A stretch of 38,823 bases of DNA, taken from an uncultured Blautia sp. GTDB taxonomy: Bacteria; Bacillota; Clostridia; Lachnospirales; Lachnospiraceae. The notes beneath the pieces were generated by a model. That model did not search any database, was not told the DNA's origin, and was given only the letters and a program-made list of their open reading frames with translations. The translations under genes and the position numbers were made by a program. The DNA lies in NCBI GenBank assembly GCA_900553515.1, contig USDN01000022.1, positions 1-38,823 on the forward strand, given 5' to 3'. Shown here piece after piece: positions 32,724 through 38,823 of this stretch (position 1 is the stretch's first letter; each line of letters starts with the position of its first letter).

Positions 32724-33455
32724 ATGAAAAAGATAAAAAAAATAATGATTTTTATTATGACGTTATTTATGGCAGCAGTACCGGTTTATGGAGATGCGAT
32801 GATCGTACCGGATTATCAGGACGTAACCGTGGATTATTATGTGATTGTATCCGCTCCTGACGGAGGCGTGAATTTCCGCTATGGAGCAGGTGTAGAGTAT
32901 GAGCAGATCATCAGCAATATGATCCCTAACGGAGAGATCCTGCATATTGTGGGAGAGCGTACTGCCAGTACAGGAAGAGCCTGGGGATATACCTGCTATC
33001 AGGATATGTGGGGATATGTAGCGCTTTCCCAGACCAGCTATTATGATATGGCGCAGGCGCAGGCAGAGGCTGCGGCAAAAGCCGAGGCAGAGCGTCAGCA
33101 GAAGGAAGCGGAAGCAAAAGCCGAGGCGGAACGTCAGCAGAAGGAAGCAGAAGCAAAAGCCGAGGCGGAACGTCAGCAGAAGGAAGCGGAAGCAAAGGCC
33201 GAGACGGAACGCCTTCAGAAAGAAGCGGAGGCAGAACGTCTGCAGAGAGAAGAAGAGACAAAGGCCAGGGAAGAAGCAGAACGTCTGCAGAAAGAGGCAG
33301 AGGAGGAAGCGAAACGTCTGAAAAAAGAAGCCGAAGAGATGAAACAGAAAAATAAGGAACTATTTATGAAACTGATCGTCCTGGCAGTCATCTGCCTGGT
33401 GCTTGCAGTTACAGCAGTGATTCTGATCATTTATTTTTATGTAAAAAGAAAGTAG
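32724..33455 (+). CDS. Secreted, C-terminally anchored SH3-like domain protein with coiled-coil stalk
   Basis: This is a 243-residue exported protein. Residues 1-22 form a signal peptide (basic KKIKKI then a hydrophobic core). Residues about 40-113 form a bacterial SH3-like domain (GGVNFRYGAGVEYEQI and WGYTCYQDMWGYVALSQ), a fold that usually binds cell wall. Residues 115-213 are a highly charged alpha-helical coiled coil built from a 13-residue repeat rich in Ala, Glu, Lys and Gln. A transmembrane helix at about 215-240 ends in VKRK. The layout places the SH3 domain on a long stalk outside the membrane. ATG 32724 follows AAGGAGAG; an upstream ATG at 32691 is rejected. It may be a sensor or wall tether for the signalling genes that follow. 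Confidence 0.85.
   Translation: MKKIKKIMIFIMTLFMAAVPVYGDAMIVPDYQDVTVDYYVIVSAPDGGVNFRYGAGVEYEQIISNMIPNGEILHIVGERTASTGRAWGYTCYQDMWGYVALSQTSYYDMAQAQAEAAAKAEAERQQKEAEAKAEAERQQKEAEAKAEAERQQKEAEAKAETERLQKEAEAERLQREEETKAREEAERLQKEAEEEAKRLKKEAEEMKQKNKELFMKLIVLAVICLVLAVTAVILIIYFYVKRK
33078..33233 (+). repeat. Tandem 39-bp coding repeat (four units)
   Basis: Units start at 33078, 33117, 33156 and 33195. The first three encode the identical 13-residue unit KAEAERQQKEAEA and differ only at synonymous positions; the fourth is diverged (KAETERLQKEAEA). The number of units may vary among strains and would change stalk length in 13-residue steps. Confidence 0.9.
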
Positions 33456-33507
33456 TATATTTCGGAAAGAGAAGAAAAACAGTTAAGATTCAGGAGGCTC
33501 GCGTAAA

Positions 33508-34185
33508 ATGCGGATTTTTTTGATAGAAGATGATAAGGCGCTGGCAGAAGGAATTTCTTTTACATTACAAAAAGAAGGATATGAGACAGAGGTTTATTGT
33601 ACCTGCAGAGAAAGCCGGAAGGCGCTGGATAACAGTCAGCCGGATCTGGTACTTCTGGACTGGAATTTACCGGACGGCGACGGACTTGCGCTTTGCCGGG
33701 AAATCTCTGAAAAATGGAAGATACCGATCCTGATGATTACAGCCCGGGACATGGAGATCGATCAGGTCATGTGTCTGGAAAGCGGAGCAGATGATTATAT
33801 AGCCAAGCCTTTCTCTCTTGCAGTGCTGAAAGCCAGAATTGCAGCTCTGCTCAGAAGACAGGGGATACATGGAGAGGAGCAGCTTGCTTCCGGGCAGATT
33901 CATGTGGACGTTCAGGAAATGAGAGCCTGGAAGGGAGATCGGGAGCTGGATCTGAGTCTGACGGAATACCGGCTTTTGAAATATTTTATGGAAAATAAAA
34001 ATCAGGTACTTCTAAAAGAACAGCTTCTGGCTCATGTGTGGGACAGCAGCGGCCGTTTTGTGGAGGAAAATACTCTGACGGTGAATATCCGCAGACTGCG
34101 GACAAAAATAGAAGAAGACGCCTCTCACCCGGAACACATCAAAACCGTACATGGCATGGGATATCTTTGGGAGGAGCGGAGATGA
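33508..34185 (+). CDS. OmpR-family response regulator
   Basis: This 225-residue two-component regulator has a receiver domain with IEDDKALAEG, phospho-acceptor Asp51 in LVLLDWNLPDGDG, the threonine in MITARD and lysine in YIAKPFS. The winged helix has LSLTEYRLLKYFMENKNQVL and ENTLTVNIRRLRTKIE, ending GMGYLWEERR. Start codon ATG 33508 follows AGGAGG with a long 11-base spacer. Its TGA overlaps the start of the kinase gene (ATGA). It resembles regulators of BceRS/VraRS-neighbouring peptide-detoxification systems and probably controls the downstream ABC genes through the direct repeat at 35120-35139. Confidence 0.93.
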   Translation: MRIFLIEDDKALAEGISFTLQKEGYETEVYCTCRESRKALDNSQPDLVLLDWNLPDGDGLALCREISEKWKIPILMITARDMEIDQVMCLESGADDYIAKPFSLAVLKARIAALLRRQGIHGEEQLASGQIHVDVQEMRAWKGDRELDLSLTEYRLLKYFMENKNQVLLKEQLLAHVWDSSGRFVEENTLTVNIRRLRTKIEEDASHPEHIKTVHGMGYLWEERR

Positions 34186-35102
34186 CAGAGAAAATTCTGA
34201 CAGGAATCCTGATTCTGGCTGTTCTGGCAGTGCTGCTGCTGGGACTTTCTTTTATAAGAGCTTTGAACCGGATGCAGAAGCTGATGCGGGATTATGAAGA
34301 AAAGGGAGACGCAGCGTTTTCCACTATGAAGGAAACACGGGAATCCAAGCTGGAAAACAGGCTGCAGAGACTTCTGGGACAGGCTGCCAGAAAAGAAGAA
34401 AAGGCAAAAAAAGAAAGAGACGAAACAGCGGCTCTTTTATCTGATCTTTCCCATCAGCTGAAAACGCCTATGGCAAATGTGATCATGTATACAGAACTTC
34501 TGGAGGATGAAAGTCTGGAACCGGAGGAACGTCGAAGATTTGTACGGCAGACCGGAGAACAGGCCAGAAAAATGAAATGGCTTCTGGAAAGTATGCTGAA
34601 GGCCTCCCGGCTGGAAACAGGGAGTATTTCTTTTTCTGCGGAATATACCTGTATCCGCGAAACTATTGGAGCAGCTGTCAGCGGTGTTTATGCGAAGGCG
34701 GAGGATAAGGGAATTACCATTGTGGCAGAACCCTTTGAGGACCGGAAGCTGTATCATGATCCCAAATGGACCGCAGAGGCAATTGGAAATATTCTGGATA
34801 ATGCCATAAAGTATTCTCCTTCCGGAAGTACGGTTCGTGTGCGGGTGCAGCCAATGGAAATTTATACGCAGATCGAGATTCTCGATCAGGGTATGGGGAT
34901 TGCCAGAGAAGAATATAATCAGATTTTCCGCCGTTTTTACCGCAGTCGCAGCACCGCGCAGGAGGAAGGCAGCGGACTGGGGCTGTATCTGGCGCAGCTG
35001 ATTTTAAATAAGGAAAAGGGATATGTGACTGTAGCCTCCGAAAAAGGAAAGGGAAGCAGTTTTCGGATATTCCTTCTGAATGAAGTTCTGACAGTTTTGT
35101 AA
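34182..35102 (+). CDS. Sensor histidine kinase lacking an extracellular sensor domain
   Basis: This 306-residue kinase has a single N-terminal membrane helix (residues about 5-25) directly followed by a short coiled coil. Phospho-acceptor His91 lies in LSDLSHQLKTPMANV. The ATPase domain has the N-box IGNILDNAIKYS, the G1-box DQGMGI, the F-box IFRRFYRS and the G2-box GSGLGLYLAQLI. There is no second membrane helix, so no periplasmic loop can sense ligand; the signal must come from the membrane or a partner protein. This is like, but smaller than, the two-TM intramembrane-sensing BceS kinases. ATG 34182 is used, overlapping the regulator; a longer frame from 34038 is a shadow. Confidence 0.92.
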   Translation: MTEKILTGILILAVLAVLLLGLSFIRALNRMQKLMRDYEEKGDAAFSTMKETRESKLENRLQRLLGQAARKEEKAKKERDETAALLSDLSHQLKTPMANVIMYTELLEDESLEPEERRRFVRQTGEQARKMKWLLESMLKASRLETGSISFSAEYTCIRETIGAAVSGVYAKAEDKGITIVAEPFEDRKLYHDPKWTAEAIGNILDNAIKYSPSGSTVRVRVQPMEIYTQIEILDQGMGIAREEYNQIFRRFYRSRSTAQEEGSGLGLYLAQLILNKEKGYVTVASEKGKGSSFRIFLLNEVLTVL

Positions 35103-35119
35103 GAACTTTTTTCTTTTTT

Positions 35120-35149
35120 GTCAGGATGCTGTCAGGATGTGATGATAAT
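35120..35149 (+). promoter_or_regulatory. Direct repeat GTCAGGATG x2 (11-bp period) overlapping a promoter
   Basis: GTCAGGATG occurs at 35120-35128 and 35131-35139, an 11-base period. GATAAT at 35144-35149 is a good -10; the -35 position, 17 bases before it, falls inside the first repeat and is not consensus (TCAGGA). This is the usual build of a promoter activated by an OmpR-type regulator. Confidence 0.65.
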
Positions 35150-35165
35150 ATGATGTTGAGGTAAA

Positions 35166-35337
35166 AAGATGCCTGACGAATTGTTTCGTGCTATGCACTT
35201 TCACAATTCTGCCCCAAATTCGGATATCGTGGGGCAGACGCCCCACTTTTATCCTCATTTTGGGGCGGGTCATAAAGGCATAAAACCACTTATGTGCAAG
35301 CACAACGTGATTTATGACCTTTTGACCCTGGCATCTT
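35166..35337. repeat. 172-bp nested palindromic element with 8-bp terminal inverted repeats
   Basis: AAGATGCC (35166-35173) and GGCATCTT (35330-35337) bound the element. Inside are three groups of hairpins. GAATTGT/ACAATTC (35178-35184 with 35203-35209) holds an inner GTGC-tat-GCAC. Four alternating GCCCCA/TGGGGC blocks (35211, 35230, 35240, 35261) can pair in competing ways. GGTCATAAA/TTTATGACC (35268-35276 with 35311-35319) holds an inner GTGC-aa-GCAC. It fills the leader between the predicted promoter (35120-35149) and the ABC genes. It may be a MITE-like intergenic repeat or a structured leader RNA. A 73-codon minus-strand ORF across it (35121-35342) is most likely a by-product. Confidence 0.7.
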
Positions 35338-35374
35338 AACATATCAGTATCAAAAGAATAAGGAGGCCTGGATC

Positions 35375-36052
35375 ATGGAAATTCTCAGGACAGTAGATCT
35401 GAAAAAATATTATGGAACAGGAGAAAATCAGGTAAAAGCGCTGGATGGAGTGAATCTTTCTGTAGAGGAAGGGGAGTTTCTGGCAGTGGTCGGAACCAGC
35501 GGATCGGGAAAAAGCACTCTCCTTCATATGCTGGGCGGTCTGGATTATGCAACCTCCGGCAGTGTGTTTGTGTCCGGAAAAGAGATCTTTAAACTGAATG
35601 AGTCGGAACTGACGATTTTTCGCAGAAGAAATATAGGATTTGTTTTTCAGAATTATAATCTGGTTCCCATATTAAACGTTTATGAAAATATTGTGCTGCC
35701 AATGGAACTGGATGGAGAAAAACCGGATAAAAGATTTATAAAAGAGATCATGGAGATGCTTGGTATTCTTGAAAAAAAGAACAGTATGCCAAACCAGCTT
35801 TCCGGAGGGCAGCAGCAGAGAGTTGCCATAGCAAGGGCGCTGGCAAGTAAACCTGCAATCATCCTTGCAGATGAGCCTACAGGAAATCTGGACAGTAAGA
35901 CCAGTCAGGAAGTGCTGGGACTTCTCAAACTGACGGGAGAACAGTTTCAGCAGACCATTGTGATGATCACACACAACGACTCCATGGCGCAGCTTGCAGA
36001 CAGGGTAATCCGCATTGAGGACGGAAGGATCACAGGAGGGAGCGGGTTATGA
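35375..36052 (+). CDS. ABC transporter ATP-binding protein (MacB/LolD/BceA-type)
   Basis: This 225-residue ATPase works with the FtsX-type permease encoded next. Walker A is VGTSGSGKSTLLHMLGGLD, the Q-loop VFQNYNLVPILNVYENI, the signature LSGGQQQRVAIARALA, Walker B IILADEPTGNLDSKT and the switch histidine MITHNDSMAQ. The LADEPTGNLD form defines the MacB/LolD/BceA mechanotransmission branch. ATG 35375 follows AAGGAGG. It overlaps the permease gene by 4 bases. The nearby two-component pair suggests a role in antimicrobial-peptide detoxification or signalling. Confidence 0.93.
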   Translation: MEILRTVDLKKYYGTGENQVKALDGVNLSVEEGEFLAVVGTSGSGKSTLLHMLGGLDYATSGSVFVSGKEIFKLNESELTIFRRRNIGFVFQNYNLVPILNVYENIVLPMELDGEKPDKRFIKEIMEMLGILEKKNSMPNQLSGGQQQRVAIARALASKPAIILADEPTGNLDSKTSQEVLGLLKLTGEQFQQTIVMITHNDSMAQLADRVIRIEDGRITGGSGL

Positions 36053-38703
36053 GAAATAACAATCAGAAGGTCGTCAGCCGTCTTTCAGGAAGAAGCCTGA
36101 AAAACAATAAAATGAGAAATTGCTTTGTCATTGCCGCCATTGCTCTGACCTGTATGATGTTTACCGCTCTGGCAGCCATGGGAATGGGGATTTCAGACGC
36201 CATGCAGGAAACTACCATGCGGGAGGTCGGAGGACGTTTTCATGCCGGGCTGAAGGGTGTGACTGAGGAGCAGATGAACCAGGTGACAGCGGATAAACGG
36301 GTAAAAGATTATTCCTGGAATGTTTTTTTGGGGATATCGGAGAACATTGTAAAGAGACAGTATGAGATTCGTCTGGCACAGGGAGAAAAAGAACTGGAGA
36401 ATTCTTTTATTGAACTGGAAGAAGGCGGTCTTCCGGAAAAAATGGACGATATCATTGTGGACACTTATGTTCTGGATGAAATGAAGCTTCCCTACAAATT
36501 GGGGACTGACATTCCTCTGGAATTTACTTTTCATGGGCAGAAGGTCAGCAAAACCTTCCGGGTATGCGGCTGGTATGAAGGAAATAAGCTTGGACATGCC
36601 TCAGAGCTTTATATTTCAGAAGCTTTCTGGAAAAATTTAAAAGGAACGCTTACCGACCAGGAGCTGAAAGAGTGGGGTAAGACACATCCCCAGGACTCCG
36701 GTGCAGGTCTTTATTCCGTAGGTCTGTATTTTGACAGTCCTGCAGAAAGTGAGGATGCAGTACGAGCCATTATCCGGGATGCCGGTTATTATCCGGATGG
36801 AGAAGCAGAAGGGTATAAACCGGAGGAATCCATTGATTATGGAGTCAACTGGGCATATATGGAGAATCGTGCAGAAAATGCAGATCCTCTGATGCTGGCA
36901 ATTCTGAGTCTGGTGTTTCTGGCGATCCTGCTTACCGGCTATCTGATTATTTACAATATCTTTTATATTTCAGTGGTTCAGGATATTCGTTTTTATGGTC
37001 TTTTAAAAACAGTGGGAACCACAAAAAAACAGATCAAAGCCATAATCCGCCGTCAGGCGCTGGTCTTGTCGATTGTAGGGATTCCCATTGGTCTGGCAGC
37101 AGGATATGGGGTGTCTGAACTGCTTTTCCCCTTTGTTATGGAGATCACTTCCTATACAGATCTGGGGATCAGCCTGAAAATCCGTCCGCAGGTAGCTGTA
37201 TTCGGAATCGTTTTTGCCCTTCTGACCGTTTTTATCAGCTGCCGGAAGCCCGGAAAAATTGCCGGAAGTGTATCTCCGGTGGAGGCGGTCCGGTATACAG
37301 AGGGAAAAGGCAGCCGTAAAAAAAGAAAGAAATCCGAAAAAGGCGCGCGGATACACCGGATGGCTTTGTCAAATCTGGGAAGGAATAAGAAAAAAACAAC
37401 GCTGGTACTGGTATCTCTTTCTATGAGTATGATACTTTTATGTATAGTGCTTACAGGCGTAGGAAGCTTTCGAGTAGACGCCTATCTGGAACAGCGTCTT
37501 CTTGGCGACGTACTTCTGGCATCGGTAAATCTTACCGGAAGCAGTGCGGTAAAAGTGGCAGATTACCAGATGGATGAGGAGTATGTGAAGCTGGCAGACG
37601 CACAGCCGGGAGTAACGGCAAAAAATGAGCTATGGCAGATTTACAATAATGTATCGCTTTTTACAGATGATATCGCAATGGAACGATACCAGAGGTTTCA
37701 GGATCAGGGGCTTCTGCGGCAGGATGATTTTTCCGCCTCGATCATAGATGATGTGAAAAATCGAAGACAGCTGGAAGCCCGTACTTATGGCTATGACGAA
37801 GCTGTTCTTTCCAAACTGAAGGTTCTGGACGGCCAGCTGGACGTGGAAAAGTTTGTCCAGGGAGGTTATATCCTTCTGACAGACATTATCGGCGACCATA
37901 CGGAAGGCGCCAGTATTTATAAGCCCGGGGAAAAGGTAAAGCTGCTTGTTCCCACAGAGGAGTCGGAGTTTATCGAGGATAAAGATGAAAAAGGAGAAAT
38001 CATTGGCTATCACTGGGAAAACCTGGGAGAAACAGAGTATGAGGTCATGGCCATTGTGGATATTCCCGGCAGTATGACGGATATGACTTTTGCGGTAAAC
38101 GGTGTACAGGCGGTGATCCCCAGACAGGATGTAGAACAGGCTATGGGCAGCTGGTGCTTTGGTATTTCCTACGAGGTAGAGGAGGAATATCTTGACAGCT
38201 TTATACAGACGGTAAAGGATTATTCAGAAAATGTAAACAAAGAAATGGGATATCTTTCCAAGGACGAACTGGTGGAGGGTTTCCAGACCATGAACAGTTC
38301 TATCCGCATGATCGGTATTGCATTAAGTGCAGTGATTGCCTTTGTGGGTATTCTGAATTTTATCAATTCCATTATTACCGGCATCATTGCCAGAAAAAGA
38401 GAATTTGCGATTCTTTGCAGTATCGGAATGACAGAGCAGCAGCTAAAGAGGATGCTTCTGGAAGAAAGTATGTATTATGTGCTGATCTCAGGCGGTATCA
38501 GCCTGATCCTTGGTACGGCGCTTTCACGGATCATAATGACGGCATTGAACAATGTGATCCTGTTCTTTGCCTATCGCCCGAACTTTCAGACATTTGTCAT
38601 TATGCTGCCGATACTGGCGGTTCTCGCTGTCATGACGCCCTCACTGGCATATCGGAGGATGAAAAAAGAAAGTATCGTAGAGCGGCTGAGGAATACAGAG
38701 TAA
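36049..38703 (+). CDS. FtsX-family ABC transporter permease, two FtsX domains
   Basis: This is a large permease of 884 residues. Its topology is TM1 near 25-48, an extracellular domain to about 280, and three TMs between about 283 and 400 (first FtsX domain, with YGLLKTVGTTKKQIKAIIRRQ). A basic cytoplasmic linker follows (RKKRKKSEKG), then TM near 450, a second extracellular domain of about 270 residues, and three final TMs from about 760 (second FtsX domain, with FAILCSIGMTEQQLKRMLLEE). This duplicated layout differs from single-loop BceB. It likely transmits ATP-driven motion to the outside, for example to displace peptides or act on envelope enzymes. No terminator is evident in the 120 bases after it. 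Confidence 0.9.
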   Translation: MRNNNQKVVSRLSGRSLKNNKMRNCFVIAAIALTCMMFTALAAMGMGISDAMQETTMREVGGRFHAGLKGVTEEQMNQVTADKRVKDYSWNVFLGISENIVKRQYEIRLAQGEKELENSFIELEEGGLPEKMDDIIVDTYVLDEMKLPYKLGTDIPLEFTFHGQKVSKTFRVCGWYEGNKLGHASELYISEAFWKNLKGTLTDQELKEWGKTHPQDSGAGLYSVGLYFDSPAESEDAVRAIIRDAGYYPDGEAEGYKPEESIDYGVNWAYMENRAENADPLMLAILSLVFLAILLTGYLIIYNIFYISVVQDIRFYGLLKTVGTTKKQIKAIIRRQALVLSIVGIPIGLAAGYGVSELLFPFVMEITSYTDLGISLKIRPQVAVFGIVFALLTVFISCRKPGKIAGSVSPVEAVRYTEGKGSRKKRKKSEKGARIHRMALSNLGRNKKKTTLVLVSLSMSMILLCIVLTGVGSFRVDAYLEQRLLGDVLLASVNLTGSSAVKVADYQMDEEYVKLADAQPGVTAKNELWQIYNNVSLFTDDIAMERYQRFQDQGLLRQDDFSASIIDDVKNRRQLEARTYGYDEAVLSKLKVLDGQLDVEKFVQGGYILLTDIIGDHTEGASIYKPGEKVKLLVPTEESEFIEDKDEKGEIIGYHWENLGETEYEVMAIVDIPGSMTDMTFAVNGVQAVIPRQDVEQAMGSWCFGISYEVEEEYLDSFIQTVKDYSENVNKEMGYLSKDELVEGFQTMNSSIRMIGIALSAVIAFVGILNFINSIITGIIARKREFAILCSIGMTEQQLKRMLLEESMYYVLISGGISLILGTALSRIIMTALNNVILFFAYRPNFQTFVIMLPILAVLAVMTPSLAYRRMKKESIVERLRNTE

Positions 38704-38823
38704 AATTTCTGTTTGTTGTTTTCCACAGACGATGCATATGAAAAAAGGCAGATCATGTGCAGTGCTGCGTTTCCTGGTAAACCTGTGCGCTGATTTGCTG
38801 CCATTCGCACGAACTCGCCTGAC
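38704..38823. other. Intergenic tail of the window with a small inverted repeat
   Basis: No gene is recognisable. GTGCG (38785-38789) and CGCAC (38806-38810) can form a short hairpin with a 16-base loop. The final bases CGCCTGAC share GCCTGAC with the left end of the 172-bp element, which may be chance. The stretch could be the start of another intergenic repeat cut by the window edge. Confidence 0.3.

Noticed and set aside
33078..33233. CRISPR-like repeat array
   Set aside because: Repeats are directly tandem without spacers and encode a coiled coil in frame.
35121..35342. 73-codon minus-strand ORF across the palindromic element
   Set aside because: It lies almost wholly inside nested inverted repeats, its protein matches no family I recognise, and it is better explained as a by-product of the element.

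Overview
The window looks like a chromosomal segment of a Gram-positive gut anaerobe of the Lachnospiraceae (Blautia / Mediterraneibacter-like). This is an inference from the gene repertoire: engB(ysxC), ecfA1-ecfA2-ecfT-truA, a YesM/YesN-type two-component pair beside a CUT1 sugar transporter, a LanFEG-RK type module, and AGGAGG-type ribosome binding sites before nearly every gene. I see no rRNA, tRNA, CRISPR array, complete insertion sequence or prophage gene. Genes are tightly packed, and many stop/start codons overlap.

Layout. (1) 1-5003, plus strand: conserved housekeeping genes, namely the end of engB, the energising module of an ECF vitamin transporter (ecfA1, ecfA2, ecfT), truA and a cation diffusion facilitator. 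(2) 5042-6401, minus strand: a FadR-type GntR regulator whose end overlaps a DUF3786 gene. (3) 6633-18711, plus strand: a sugar-acid/rhamnoside locus. It has a PfkB-type 2-keto-3-deoxy-sugar-acid kinase, a KDPG/KDPGal aldolase and a D-galactonate dehydratase (DgoD, with active-site residues in register with the E. coli enzyme). These are followed by a CUT1 binding protein and two permeases without an ATPase, a YesM/YesN pair and a cytoplasmic GH78 alpha-L-rhamnosidase. Together they suggest import of a rhamnosylated compound, intracellular release of rhamnose, and breakdown of a galactonate-type acid to pyruvate and glyceraldehyde-3-phosphate. (4) 18712-19390: a gene-poor stretch with a terminator, a decayed Rpn/transposase-like ORF, a long perfect hairpin and a direct repeat. 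(5) 19391-23746, plus strand: a LanFEG-type ABC transporter with its response regulator and sensor kinase, but no lantibiotic biosynthesis gene. (6) 23787-24356, minus strand: a TetR regulator, divergent from (7) 24523-31204, plus strand. Region 7 is a five-gene redox operon: GlpA-like flavoprotein with a C-terminal [2Fe-2S] domain, GlpB-like flavoprotein, DUF1667 protein, alkylglycerone-phosphate-synthase-like flavoenzyme and FGGY kinase. (8) 31321-38703, plus strand: an envelope module of a 12-TM MFS-like protein, a 4-TM small protein, an anchored SH3/coiled-coil protein, an OmpR-type regulator, a kinase with almost no sensor domain, and an ABC/FtsX transporter. A 172-bp multiply palindromic element lies just upstream of the transporter.

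The most interesting parts are the five-gene redox operon (unknown substrate, AGPS-like HHH motif), the 172-bp nested-palindrome element, the envelope module with its sensorless kinase, and the pairing of a galactonate pathway with a rhamnosidase. Two response-regulator/ABC modules each carry an 11-bp-period direct repeat at the expected operator position. All functional statements rest on motif recognition and gene context; nothing was searched or computed.
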